Shown: positions 8,986-18,671, counted from the first letter of the stretch. The stretch is 64,000 nt of DNA from Flavobacteriaceae bacterium (GCA_022428005.1 JAKMDI010000006.1:1-64000); one strand, 5' to 3'. Notes: generated from the sequence alone by a model not told the origin. Translations and numbers: made by a program.

Positions 8986-11367
8986 ATGAAAAACATATAC
9001 TATTTTTTAATTCTTTTAAGTGCATTGACCTTTGCTCAGCGACCTGTAGATTTGGTCAACCCCTTAGTAGATTCTGCCAATTCAAGGTGGTTTTTCTTTA
9101 CCTCAGCAACACGTCCTTTTGGAATGGTCAACCTCAGTCCCGATATGGGGACGGCTGGTGCCTGGGCCTCGGGTTACCGATACAATGAAAAAACCATAAA
9201 TTTTTTCAGCCACATTCACGCGTGGCAGTTGTCAGGAGTTCCTGTTTTACCCACCACAGGAGTCATAAAAGCGCATTTGGGTCCTAAGGCATACGGATCG
9301 GCCTATTCCCACGACAGAGAAACGGTGGAACCCGGTTACCACTCCGTTGTATTGGACGATTATAATGTCAAAGCTGAGCTTACGTCAACGGTCAGAGTTG
9401 GCTTTCACCGATATACTTTTCCAAAATCTGATCAAAGTGCGGTAATTATTGATCTTTCAACCCAATTGGGACCTAGTGGAACAGAGAGTGGCTTCGTTAA
9501 TCGAGTCTCTAAGAAAAAAATTCAGGGCTATGCCGTTATGGAAGGAACCGTCAGACGTCCTAAACCTACTAAAGTGTTTTTCTCAATCCATTTTGACAAA
9601 CCTTTTGAAGCACTTCACGCCTTTCAAGAAGGTGAACTCATGGGGGAAGTAAGGAAATTTGAAGGAGAAAACGGAGGGGTGTATCCTGTGTTTAAAACTG
9701 AAGAAGGTGAACAGCTACTTATGAAAGTTGGAATTTCCTATGTCAGCATGGATCAGGCCGAACTAAACCTGCAAACAGAACTGAGTCATTGGGATTTTGA
9801 TGCTGTTGTTGAAGATTCTAAAAACCAATGGAACGATTACCTCAGCAGAATTGAAATCAAAGGAAATACAAAAGACCAACAGGTGAGGTTTTACACCGAT
9901 TTGTGGCATGCATTGCAAGGCCGGAGAATTATCAGTGATGTCAATGGCAAATACAGCGACATGACAGGAGAAAAGCAGCGAATTGGTCAAATTCCATTGG
10001 ATTCAGAGGGAAAACCGAAATTCAATCATTACAATTCCGATTCTTTTTGGGGCGCTCAGTGGACCCTCAACACGCTATGGCATTTGGTTTACCCGAGAAT
10101 AACAGAGGAGTTTGTCAACTCCATGCTGATGATGTACGACGATGGTGGCTTGATTCCCAGGGGGCCTTCAGGCGGAAATTACACTTATGTGATGACAGGT
10201 GCTTCAACAACCCCTTTTATCGTTAGCGCCTACATGAAAGGCATCAGAGGATATGACATTGACAAAGCCTATGAAGGCCTGCTCAAAAATGCCCTCCCGG
10301 GAGGCATCATGAGTAAAGTCGGATACGAACACTATACCAACAAAGGGGGTGGAATAGAGTTTTACATTGACCGAGGATATGTACCCTTTCCCTTATATGA
10401 AAAGCAATATGGCTATCATCAATGTGGACCTGGTGTTACCATGGAATACGCCTATCAGGACTGGACCCTGGCACAAATGGCCAAGGCACTCAACAAAAAT
10501 GATGATTATGAAATGTTACTAAAGAGATCTGCAAACTACAAAAATATATACGACCCGTCATCGGGTTGGATGCGTGCGAGAACCTTAGATGGCGCATGGA
10601 TTGAACCTTTCGATCCTTTGGTTTACGAAGGAGATTATAAAGATCCCTTAGGTTCAGGGTTTGTGGAGGCTACTGCCGCTGCGGCCACATGGTTTGTCCC
10701 CCACGACTTGGCTGGACTTGCTGCTTTAATGGGTGGGAAAAATACTGCAGCCAAAAGATTAAACCAATCGTTTCTCATCGCAGAACAGCATGGATTTGTA
10801 GCCCACAACTATCGCGGTGACTCATTTGTCTCCAGCCATCGCAGAAGGGCATTTATAAATTACGGAAATCAGCCGTCTATGCAAACTGGCTATATATTCA
10901 ATTATTTGGGACAACCCTGGTTGACACAAAAATGGATCAGAGATGTGATTGAAGACGTTTATAGTGACAACAGTCCTCAAAAAGGATATAGCGGAGACGA
11001 GGACCAAGGACTTATGGGATCCTTGGCTGTATTGATGAAAATGGGGCTGTTTGAAATGAAAGGGGGAACGGAAATCAAACCTGCCTATGATATATCAAGC
11101 CCTATATTTGATGAAATCACCATCCACTTGGATCCTGACTATTACCCAGGAAAAAGTTTTACCATTTCTACAGAAAATAACAGTCAGAAGAACAAATACA
11201 TTCAAAGTGTTCAGCTTAACGGGAAGCCCTTGAATCAGTCATGGTTTTACCATACAGATTTGGTAAACGGGGGTACTTTAGATTTCGTTTTGGGGGAAGA
11301 ACCCAACTATGATTGGGCGACCAATATGGAAACACTACCTACCAGTATGTCGGACAATCATAAATAA
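8986..11367 (+). CDS. GH92-family glycosidase (alpha-mannosidase-like), divergent
   Basis: 793 residues with a signal peptide (ends LTFAQ). It has the two-domain GH92 architecture: an N-terminal beta-sandwich (RPFGMVNLSPD) and a helical barrel. E487 in TMEYAYQDW corresponds to the GH92 catalytic acid motif, and SGDEDQG (669-675, D671 and D673) corresponds to the acidic GNDDxG base motif. GH92 enzymes are calcium-dependent exo-alpha-mannosidases of inverting mechanism. The usual N-terminal glycine/histidine-rich segment (IGT..GH..PGA) is replaced by DSANSRWFFFTSAT, so specificity may differ. Placed inside the sulfatase operon, it suggests mannose or a mannose-like residue in the substrate, which is inference. 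Confidence 0.88.
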   Translation: MKNIYYFLILLSALTFAQRPVDLVNPLVDSANSRWFFFTSATRPFGMVNLSPDMGTAGAWASGYRYNEKTINFFSHIHAWQLSGVPVLPTTGVIKAHLGPKAYGSAYSHDRETVEPGYHSVVLDDYNVKAELTSTVRVGFHRYTFPKSDQSAVIIDLSTQLGPSGTESGFVNRVSKKKIQGYAVMEGTVRRPKPTKVFFSIHFDKPFEALHAFQEGELMGEVRKFEGENGGVYPVFKTEEGEQLLMKVGISYVSMDQAELNLQTELSHWDFDAVVEDSKNQWNDYLSRIEIKGNTKDQQVRFYTDLWHALQGRRIISDVNGKYSDMTGEKQRIGQIPLDSEGKPKFNHYNSDSFWGAQWTLNTLWHLVYPRITEEFVNSMLMMYDDGGLIPRGPSGGNYTYVMTGASTTPFIVSAYMKGIRGYDIDKAYEGLLKNALPGGIMSKVGYEHYTNKGGGIEFYIDRGYVPFPLYEKQYGYHQCGPGVTMEYAYQDWTLAQMAKALNKNDDYEMLLKRSANYKNIYDPSSGWMRARTLDGAWIEPFDPLVYEGDYKDPLGSGFVEATAAAATWFVPHDLAGLAALMGGKNTAAKRLNQSFLIAEQHGFVAHNYRGDSFVSSHRRRAFINYGNQPSMQTGYIFNYLGQPWLTQKWIRDVIEDVYSDNSPQKGYSGDEDQGLMGSLAVLMKMGLFEMKGGTEIKPAYDISSPIFDEITIHLDPDYYPGKSFTISTENNSQKNKYIQSVQLNGKPLNQSWFYHTDLVNGGTLDFVLGEEPNYDWATNMETLPTSMSDNHK

Positions 11368-11373
11368 CATCCA

Positions 11374-12402
11374 ATGGAAGCATCAGTCGGTTTTGGAATC
11401 ATAGGAACAGGTAATATTGCCCAATTTCATGCAGCTTGCATTGAAAAAATATCTAATGCCGAACTATTGGGTGTGTTGAGTAAATCACAGTCAAGAGCCT
11501 TGCAGATGGCGCCAAAATTTAATGCGCCTGTTTTTTGGGAGGAAGAAGCTGTTTTGGAAAACCCAAAAGTTGATGTGATCATTGTTTGTAACGAAAGTGG
11601 ACTCCACGGGGAAACCATATCGAAAATTGCAAAAGCCGGAAAACACATACTGTGCGAAAAACCACTGGAAACAAGCCTTGAAAAAATTGATGCCATTGAA
11701 AGTGTGGTCAAAAAAAATCAAGTCAAATTGGCTTGTGTTTTTCAAAACAGGGAAAACCCAGAATTCAAAAAACTTAAAAAATTTTTAGCTGCAGGGGTGT
11801 TGGGAAAACCACTTCTTTGTCAAACGTCAATCAACTGGTTCCGTCCCGAGGAGTATTATCGTGATTCCTGGCGGGGGACCAAAAAACTCGATGGTGGCGC
11901 AGCACTTATGAATCAGGGCATTCATACCATCGATTTGATGCTGGACCTGATGGGTGATGTGAGTGAAATCAGTGGGTATATCGACACCCTTCACCACAAG
12001 ATCGAAGGGGAAGATGTTGGGGTAGCCTCCTATAAATTTAAAAACGGTGCGCTGGGAACTTTATCGGGGGGGACTGCATTATTCCCTGGTTTGCCGGAGT
12101 CCATTCATATTTATGGGACCCAGGGCAGTATATTTTTTAGTGGAGGTAAAATCACTTCCTCGACCATAGAAAGCGTTCAAAAGGAATTGGAGAATACTGC
12201 AGCGGATTCTGGCTCAGGGGCATCAGACCCTATGGCCATTACCGATCAATTTCACCAGGCAGTAATCAAAGACATGATTGAGGTCGTTACCTTAGATAAA
12301 AAACCCAAAGTGGATTTGCAGGAGGCCAAAAAATCAGTTGCCCTGATCAATGCTATTTATAAATCTAATGGTAATGCGGTATTATTAAAATCATTAAAAT
12401 GA
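11374..12402 (+). CDS. Gfo/Idh/MocA-family NAD(P)-dependent oxidoreductase
   Basis: 342 residues, no signal peptide, so cytoplasmic. The N-terminal Rossmann motif is GIIGTGNIAQFH (about 8-19). The family signature C94-E-K-P97 holds the catalytic Lys96, and the C-terminal alpha/beta domain includes DGGAALMNQGIHTIDL, a usual substrate-side His region. The family oxidises or reduces sugar hydroxyls, inositols or glycosidic linkages by an NAD redox mechanism. Substrate unknown. Its last 4 bases overlap the next sulfatase, implying translational coupling. It is one of very few proteins in this operon predicted to stay in the cytoplasm. Confidence 0.88.
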   Translation: MEASVGFGIIGTGNIAQFHAACIEKISNAELLGVLSKSQSRALQMAPKFNAPVFWEEEAVLENPKVDVIIVCNESGLHGETISKIAKAGKHILCEKPLETSLEKIDAIESVVKKNQVKLACVFQNRENPEFKKLKKFLAAGVLGKPLLCQTSINWFRPEEYYRDSWRGTKKLDGGAALMNQGIHTIDLMLDLMGDVSEISGYIDTLHHKIEGEDVGVASYKFKNGALGTLSGGTALFPGLPESIHIYGTQGSIFFSGGKITSSTIESVQKELENTAADSGSGASDPMAITDQFHQAVIKDMIEVVTLDKKPKVDLQEAKKSVALINAIYKSNGNAVLLKSLK

Positions 12403-13742
12403 AAATGAAAAATATTTTGAGATGTTTATTGATATTGTCTCTTTTGGCCGTTTCATGCCAAGAGACACCCCCAAAAACTGTAAAGCCCAACGTTATCTTG
12501 ATTATGGCAGATGATATCGGATATGAATGTTTGAGCATCAATGGTAGCTTATCTTATAAAACTCCAGTGTTGGATTCCTTGGCCCGCAATGGGATCAACT
12601 TTGCCAACGCCATTTCACAGCCTTTGTGTACCCCTTCACGAGTTAAAATAATGACGGGAAAACACAATTACAGAAACTATGAATATTTTACTTATCTCAA
12701 TCCCCGAGAAAAATCATTTGGTAATCTATTCAAAGAAAATGGATATAAAACAGCCATTGTTGGGAAATGGCAACTCAATGGGATTGAACACCAGATCGAG
12801 GGTAACGATGACAATACAAGACCTTATCATTTTGGTTTTGATGAATATTGTCTGTGGCAATTGACAAAGGTCAAAAGACAAGGAGAACGTTTTGCCAACC
12901 CCTTGCTGGAGCAAAATGGGGAGGTGCTGCCGAGAGACGAAAATGCTTATGGGCCCGATGTCGTTTCGGATTATGCGGTTGATTTTATTAAAAAAAATAA
13001 AGACCAACCCTTTTTTATTTACTATCCCATGCTGTTGGTTCACGATCCTTTTGTTCCAACCCCCGATACGCCAGAGTGGCAATCGCTTGATACCCGATCA
13101 AAAAGAGACAACCGATTTTACGTCGATATGGTAAAATACATGGATAAAATCGTTGGAAAATTGGTTAATGAGTTAAAAAATCAAGGGATCGCAGAAAATA
13201 CCTTGGTCCTGTTTGTCGGTGACAATGGCACGAAAAAAACATTGGTTTCGCAAACGGTAGATGGCCCTATCAGAGGCGCAAAGGGGAATACCATTACCCA
13301 CGGGAATCATGTTCCTATGGTGGGCAGTTGGCCCAATAAAATAAAAAAATCCACCCGTTTTGAGGGAATGATTAATTTCACGGACTTCTATGCTACCTTC
13401 ACAGACATTCTGGGGGTACCCAATACCAGTGACGGGCTGAGTATGATGGATATTTTTACAGGGGAAAATATCAAAGCACGAGAAACAGCTACGACCTACT
13501 ACGACCCCATGTGGGGTGAAAGTGTGAGTAAATACAGAAATGTATACACGCAGAATGCGAGGTATAAACTGTATAAAGACGGTAGATTTTTTGACCTGCT
13601 GCAAGATGTTTTGGAGACCGAACCGCTTCAGGATAACAATCTTACTGCCGAACAAATTGAGATAAAAGGAGTTTTGGCTTCTGAGTTAGCGACTTTTCCG
13701 GACCTTCCAGCAACATCTTATGTCAGGGGGCAAAAAAAATAA
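12399..13742 (+). CDS. Sulfatase lipoprotein (family S1), variant GKWQ
   Basis: 447 residues. Lipobox LAVSC suggests membrane anchoring. Metal site ILIMADDIG, formylglycine motif C77-T-P-S-R81 (then VKIMTG) and second metal site FVGDNG are intact. The canonical GKWHLG reads GKWQLNG, replacing the sulfate-contacting His with Gln. The EGGxRVP stretch is altered to THGNHVP after RGAKGN. These changes suggest a divergent subfamily with different substrate recognition or reduced generic activity. It overlaps the upstream oxidoreductase by 4 bases. A second Met two codons in (12405) could be the actual start. Subfamily and sulfate position unknown. Confidence 0.88.
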   Translation: MKMKNILRCLLILSLLAVSCQETPPKTVKPNVILIMADDIGYECLSINGSLSYKTPVLDSLARNGINFANAISQPLCTPSRVKIMTGKHNYRNYEYFTYLNPREKSFGNLFKENGYKTAIVGKWQLNGIEHQIEGNDDNTRPYHFGFDEYCLWQLTKVKRQGERFANPLLEQNGEVLPRDENAYGPDVVSDYAVDFIKKNKDQPFFIYYPMLLVHDPFVPTPDTPEWQSLDTRSKRDNRFYVDMVKYMDKIVGKLVNELKNQGIAENTLVLFVGDNGTKKTLVSQTVDGPIRGAKGNTITHGNHVPMVGSWPNKIKKSTRFEGMINFTDFYATFTDILGVPNTSDGLSMMDIFTGENIKARETATTYYDPMWGESVSKYRNVYTQNARYKLYKDGRFFDLLQDVLETEPLQDNNLTAEQIEIKGVLASELATFPDLPATSYVRGQKK

Positions 13743-13747
13743 ATCAA

Positions 13748-15409
13748 TTGGGGTCAACGAAAAAAATAATGTTATTGTGCCTGTTGCTGTTACTCAGTTA
13801 CTGTTCGGGTTTAGAGAAGCAACAACAGACCCAGCCAAATATTGTTTTTATCTCGATTGACGATCTCAACGACTGGGTAGGTTTTTTGGGATACAAACAA
13901 GTAAAAACACCCCACATGGACCGCTTGGCTGCACGTGGTTTCTCCTTTAGCAACGCCCATTGCCCTGCTCCAGTCTGTGGTCCTTCCCGGACGGCCATCC
14001 TCAGTGGAATGCGACCCGTCACCTCAGGGGTATATGACAATAACATCAAGTTCAGCCGTGACCTGCCTCATGTGGTCAGCCTTCCCGAACATTTTAAAAA
14101 CAACGGATACCAAGTCTATGGTATTGGTAAATTATTTCATGGCAGCACTGCCAACGTACCAACCACAGCTTTTGATGCCTATGGTGGTAAATTGGGTGCT
14201 GCGGCACCTTTTACCTCATCTGATTTACAGATTAGTAAACAAAACCCTTATCACGAGATCTCCAAATTAGGTAAAACATTTAAACTACCCCTCAATGGTA
14301 TGCCCGCAGATCGATACTGGAGCAGGGCCAATACTTTTGATTGGGGCCCTGTAGATTTACCAGACAGTCTTTTTTCAGATCGTCAAAGTGTGGATTGGAG
14401 CATCGACAAACTCCACAAAATCAAAGACCAACCCTTTTTGTTGACCTTGGGCTTTGAACGTCCACACCAACCCCTATTCAATCCCAAGCGTTTCCACGAT
14501 ATGTATCCGCTTACTGAGGTCGAATTGCCCAAAACCCCCGCCGACGATCTTCGGGATCTTCCCCAACGAGCAAAGCAGCTCGCTTTGTATCCAAAAACCT
14601 CTGGCAAGCACGAAACCGTGGTGAAATACGGACAGTGGGAGAATGCTGTAGCTTCCTATTTGGCTTCAGTTTCATTTGTGGACGAGCTTATCGGCGATCT
14701 TGTAAAAGCCCTCGAGACCTTGAAGTTGAACAACACCTGGATTGTACTTTGGTCAGATCACGGTTGGCATCTCGGAGAAAAATCCCATTGGGGAAAGGCC
14801 ACTGGCTGGTACAGAAGTACTCGTGTGCCATTTTTAATTATTCCTCCCGCGGGCTCAACCGATTATAATAAAGCCATAGAGATCAAAAACATGGTCAATC
14901 TGTTGGATTTGGCACCCACCTTGGCCGACATCGCAGGAATTCCAAAAAAAATATCTTGGGAAGGAAGGAGTTTAATGCCACTTCTCAGAGAGGAAGCCAG
15001 CGACTGGGAGGAGGTTAGTTTAACCACTTTCTCTATTGGATCGCATACCATATCTACTCCAGACTGGCAGTTGATCTCTTATTTCGACGGAAGCTTTGAG
15101 TTGTATGACTTGGTCAACGACCCCAATCAATTCAAAAATATCGCTGATCTTCCAGAAAGTAAAATAGTTGTAGAGCAATTAAAAAAACATATCCCTGAAG
15201 AACCGTACTGGAAGTATTTTATTCGCTATGGCGATTACAAAATCTTAATTCCAAAAAATGGAAGTATTAAAATTTTTGATCAAATGCTGGAGGGAAAAAA
15301 TGACAAGGATATGGCTGGAGCGCTACCCGGTTTGGTAAAAAAGATTGAAAGCTATATCGAACGATATTCTCCCCAAGAAAAGAAATTTATAATAGCAGCT
15401 TTAGAATAA
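13748..15409 (+). CDS. Iduronate-2-sulfatase-like sulfatase (family S1), TTG start
   Basis: 553 residues. The SIDDLNDWVG metal site, C77-G-P-S-R81 formylglycine motif, IGKLFHG and VLWSDHGWHLGEK signatures are those of the iduronate-2-sulfatase-like group, whose human member removes 2-O-sulfate from iduronate. A 2-O-sulfated uronic acid substrate is a reasonable inference. The start is TTG at 13748. The next in-frame ATG at 13769 would drop the two Lys residues before the hydrophobic run and leave a signal with no positive charge, so TTG is preferred. LLSYC looks like a lipobox. It lies 5 bases after the previous gene and resembles the sulfatase at 22620. The C-terminal 60 residues extend past the usual end. 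Confidence 0.88.
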   Translation: MGSTKKIMLLCLLLLLSYCSGLEKQQQTQPNIVFISIDDLNDWVGFLGYKQVKTPHMDRLAARGFSFSNAHCPAPVCGPSRTAILSGMRPVTSGVYDNNIKFSRDLPHVVSLPEHFKNNGYQVYGIGKLFHGSTANVPTTAFDAYGGKLGAAAPFTSSDLQISKQNPYHEISKLGKTFKLPLNGMPADRYWSRANTFDWGPVDLPDSLFSDRQSVDWSIDKLHKIKDQPFLLTLGFERPHQPLFNPKRFHDMYPLTEVELPKTPADDLRDLPQRAKQLALYPKTSGKHETVVKYGQWENAVASYLASVSFVDELIGDLVKALETLKLNNTWIVLWSDHGWHLGEKSHWGKATGWYRSTRVPFLIIPPAGSTDYNKAIEIKNMVNLLDLAPTLADIAGIPKKISWEGRSLMPLLREEASDWEEVSLTTFSIGSHTISTPDWQLISYFDGSFELYDLVNDPNQFKNIADLPESKIVVEQLKKHIPEEPYWKYFIRYGDYKILIPKNGSIKIFDQMLEGKNDKDMAGALPGLVKKIESYIERYSPQEKKFIIAALE

Positions 15410-15416
15410 AACAAGC

Positions 15417-16829
15417 ATGATAAAATCAATAAATAACCGCATTTTATACTTTTTCTGTTGGGGGCTCTCGATTCTGGCGTTTTATCATATGTCTGCGCAA
15501 GACCAACCCAATATTATTTTTATCATGGCAGACGATTTGGGGTATGGGGACGTGGGCCTTTATGGTCAACAAAGAATTAAAACGCCCAACATCGATCGAT
15601 TGGGAAGCGGGGGCATAAAGTTTACAGACTATTACTCAGGTGCTGCAGTATGCGCTCCTGCCCGCAGTGTGCTAATGTCTGGTCTTCATACGGGTCATAC
15701 CCGTGTCCGCGGAAACTTTGGAAAAGGAGGGGTCGTAGGCTTGGCGGGAAAAAAGGGCAGAGTTCCCATTAAAAAAGAGGATCTTACTATTGCTGAGGTG
15801 CTCCAAGAACAGGGGTACAGAACAGCAATGATAGGGAAGTGGGGATTGGGAGAACCCAATACCTCAGGAGCGCCCAACAAAAAAGGGTTCGACTATTTTT
15901 ATGGTTTTTACAACCAAAGAAGGGCCCATTCCTATTATCCTGAATACCTGTGGGAAAACACCGAAAAAATAATACTACACGGAAACGAGAAGGAGGCGAA
16001 TCATCAGTACACACACAACCTATTTGCCGACCAAACCATCAATTTTATCGACAGAAATCACCACCAACCCTTTTTCCTCTATCTGCCAGTTTGCATCCCA
16101 CACAGCCGATATGAACTCCCCGATGATGGTATGTACACCCACAAAAAAAATTGGACCGACCTCCAAAAAAAATACGCCGCGATGGTTACCCGTTTGGATG
16201 AAACTGTGGGCAGGATTTTAAAACGTTTAGAAGTATTGGGAATTGCCGAGAATACTTATATTTTCTTTACTTCCGACAATGGTCCAGCAGAGATTTCTGG
16301 AGACTGGGAAGTATTTAACAGCAATGGTATTTTCCGAGGAATGAAAAGAGACCCCTATGAAGGGGGGATACGGGTTCCTTTTGTAGTGTACCATCCAAAA
16401 AAAATAAAAGCGGGTACCCAAACCAGTCAGGTAGGCTATTTTGCTGATTTTTTCCCTACAGTGATGGAATTGTTAGGCATTAAAAGCGAGATCCCTTTTG
16501 ATGGCCAAAGCATTGCAGGTGTGTTCCATGCTACCCGAAAGGCAGAGGAGGTTCCCCCGCTGTATTGGGAATTTTATGAGAAAAATGGCTGGCGGGCAAC
16601 GCGTTTTGGTAAATGGAAAGCGATCCAAAATAACCTCCATAGCGGGGATCAAGGTCCTATTGAACTCTATGACCTTTACCGCGATCCAGGAGAAACTTTT
16701 GATGTGAGCCAGGCGCACCCCCAACTCATCGAAAAAGCAAAGAAAATATTTAAATCCGAACACACTCCCTCTGAACATTATTTTTGGAAGTACCAACAAC
16801 AAGGCTCAGCAGAAGTATACAACCAGTAG
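15417..16829 (+). CDS. Arylsulfatase-type sulfatase (family S1), GKWGLG type
   Basis: 470 residues, signal peptide ending near HMSAQ. It has IIFIMADDLGYGD, the formylglycine motif C79-A-P-A-R83 followed by SVLMSG, IGKWGLGEP and FTSDNGPAEIS, then RGMKRDPYEGGIRVPF. The Gly in place of His in GKW(H)LG is common in one large arylsulfatase subgroup with the C-A-P-A-R motif, so this looks like an active enzyme of that subgroup. Exolytic or endolytic action cannot be decided. Neighbours are an iduronate-sulfatase-like gene (7 bases before) and the GH105-DUF1961 fusion (9 bases after), consistent with desulfation of lyase products before removal of the unsaturated uronate. Confidence 0.9.
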   Translation: MIKSINNRILYFFCWGLSILAFYHMSAQDQPNIIFIMADDLGYGDVGLYGQQRIKTPNIDRLGSGGIKFTDYYSGAAVCAPARSVLMSGLHTGHTRVRGNFGKGGVVGLAGKKGRVPIKKEDLTIAEVLQEQGYRTAMIGKWGLGEPNTSGAPNKKGFDYFYGFYNQRRAHSYYPEYLWENTEKIILHGNEKEANHQYTHNLFADQTINFIDRNHHQPFFLYLPVCIPHSRYELPDDGMYTHKKNWTDLQKKYAAMVTRLDETVGRILKRLEVLGIAENTYIFFTSDNGPAEISGDWEVFNSNGIFRGMKRDPYEGGIRVPFVVYHPKKIKAGTQTSQVGYFADFFPTVMELLGIKSEIPFDGQSIAGVFHATRKAEEVPPLYWEFYEKNGWRATRFGKWKAIQNNLHSGDQGPIELYDLYRDPGETFDVSQAHPQLIEKAKKIFKSEHTPSEHYFWKYQQQGSAEVYNQ

Positions 16830-16838
16830 AAAAAACCC

Positions 16839-18671
16839 ATGAAAATTCACCAACAGAGATATACAGTCCTTTTTTTATTATTGAGTTACCCCCTGATGGC
16901 GCAACCACAGCATACGACAGAACAGCAGGTCGCTGCATTAATTGATAATGTCATTGGTTGGCAAAGTCAACAGACCGAGCACATTGAAAAATTCACCTTG
17001 ACCAACTGGCAATTCGCTACCTATTACATCGGTATGATGAAGGCCTACAAAACCACAGGGAATAAAGCTTATCAGGAGTTCCTTATTCAAATCGGTGAGG
17101 ACCACCAATGGGAAACTCCACCAGATATGTATCATGCTGATAAAATTGCCATATCACAGGTTTATCTGGACCTATATCAACAAATCGGGGATACAGCACT
17201 CATCAAAAATACCAAGTGGGTTTTGGATGCTCATTTGTTGAGAAACAAACCTAACCCCGACGTGAGATACAATAACAACCCCTACAAGCACGAATGGTGG
17301 AGTTGGTGTGATGCACTCTTTATGGCGCCCCCTACTTTTGCAAAAATGTACGAGATCACTGGGGAGGAGAAATATTTAAACTATGCCATTGACCACTGGC
17401 TGATCACCACAGATTATTTATGGGACAAAAATGAAGATTTAATCTACCGTGATGATCGTTATTTTAGTAAAAAAACAAAATCGGGAAAGAAAATTTTCTG
17501 GAGCAGGGGCAATGGTTGGGTTTTCGGAGGTTTGGTCCACATGTTGGAGATTGTACCTGAGGACCATCCCAAACGCCAAATCCTTGTCGATCAATTTACA
17601 GCCATGGCCCACAAGCTGTTAAAACTTCAGGAGCTTACCTCCGATGGATTGTGGCGGTCCAACCTGTTGGATCCGGGGGTATTTGCCTACCTCAACAGAA
17701 AAGGGGACAAATTCATTCAAACAGCAGAAATTGACATCCCAGAGAACAGTGGAAGCGCCTTTTTTTGCTATGGTTTTGCCTGGGGTATCAATCATGGCCT
17801 ATTGGATCGCAACTTATTTGAAAAACCGATGATAGGTGCTTGGGAAGCCTTGACCCAACATGTCAATAAAGAAGGACGATTGGGATTTGTCCAGCCCGTA
17901 GGAAAAGACCCGAAACCTTACACGGCAGATTCGTGGCAGGAATTTGGTACGGGTGCATTTTTATTGGCGGCCTCAGAATACATCGAATTTTTGAGAAATC
18001 CCGTTGCCTTCAATCCTATTGCGTACAACAAAAAAGACCTTGTTTATGAAAACAGCTTTTCATCTAAAGCAGATCTTAACGACTGGAGATTGGAGGGAGC
18101 TGCTAAAGCCCTGATCAGGGACAATCGATTAGAAATGTACTCTCCCGATCAAAAATCTCATCACGTATTTTGGTGCCCTCAGGAGTTACCCTCCAATTTT
18201 ATGGCCGAGTGGGAAATGCAGAATCTCAATCCCAAAGCAGGCCTCTGCATCGTTTTTTTTGCCGCCAAAGGAGTGAATGGGGAAGATGTTATGGATCCTG
18301 CACTGGAAAAGAGAACAGGGGTTTTTAGTCAATACACCAAGGGAGATTTAAACAACTATCATATTTCTTATTATACCAACAACCCCAAAAAACCCAATCG
18401 CCCGTTCAGTCATTTAAGAAAAAACAAGGGGTTTAAGACAGTGCAATATGGCGCGCGTGGGATACCCGTCAATTCAACTGCTACCCACCAGCTACAATTA
18501 ATAAAAAAAGAAAACCACATCAGTATGTCTGTCGATGGTCGTGAGATCATTAACTGGAAGGATGAAAGCAAAGAATTGGGCCTTCCCTTAGCGGAAGGAA
18601 AATTTGCATTCCGACAGATGCAATGGTCACATTTTACCTATAAAAATTTAAAAATATGGAATATAAATTAA
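16839..18671 (+). CDS. GH105 unsaturated uronyl hydrolase fused to a DUF1961 (YesU-like) domain
   Basis: 610 residues with a signal peptide ending LMAQ. Residues about 25-385 form an alpha/alpha barrel of the GH88/GH105 type (PF07470). WSWCD158ALFMAPP carries the conserved Asp that protonates the vinyl ether, and SRGNGWVFGGL and FQEFGTGAFLLA are family signatures. Such enzymes hydrate the 4,5-double bond left by lyases and release 5-dehydro-4-deoxyuronate. Residues about 400-610 match a DUF1961 jelly-roll (VYENSF, FWCPQELPSNFMAEWEM, HQLQLIKKENHISMSVDG.EI), known as the stand-alone YesU protein in Bacillus pectin loci. The fusion roughly adds 230 residues to a normal GH105 and may act as a carbohydrate-binding module. 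It overlaps the start of the next gene. Confidence 0.88.
   Translation: MKIHQQRYTVLFLLLSYPLMAQPQHTTEQQVAALIDNVIGWQSQQTEHIEKFTLTNWQFATYYIGMMKAYKTTGNKAYQEFLIQIGEDHQWETPPDMYHADKIAISQVYLDLYQQIGDTALIKNTKWVLDAHLLRNKPNPDVRYNNNPYKHEWWSWCDALFMAPPTFAKMYEITGEEKYLNYAIDHWLITTDYLWDKNEDLIYRDDRYFSKKTKSGKKIFWSRGNGWVFGGLVHMLEIVPEDHPKRQILVDQFTAMAHKLLKLQELTSDGLWRSNLLDPGVFAYLNRKGDKFIQTAEIDIPENSGSAFFCYGFAWGINHGLLDRNLFEKPMIGAWEALTQHVNKEGRLGFVQPVGKDPKPYTADSWQEFGTGAFLLAASEYIEFLRNPVAFNPIAYNKKDLVYENSFSSKADLNDWRLEGAAKALIRDNRLEMYSPDQKSHHVFWCPQELPSNFMAEWEMQNLNPKAGLCIVFFAAKGVNGEDVMDPALEKRTGVFSQYTKGDLNNYHISYYTNNPKKPNRPFSHLRKNKGFKTVQYGARGIPVNSTATHQLQLIKKENHISMSVDGREIINWKDESKELGLPLAEGKFAFRQMQWSHFTYKNLKIWNIN

Noticed and set aside
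16755-16770. A CGAACACAC stretch inside the 15417 sulfatase as another operator
   Set aside because: It lacks the left half GTGT and lies within coding sequence.
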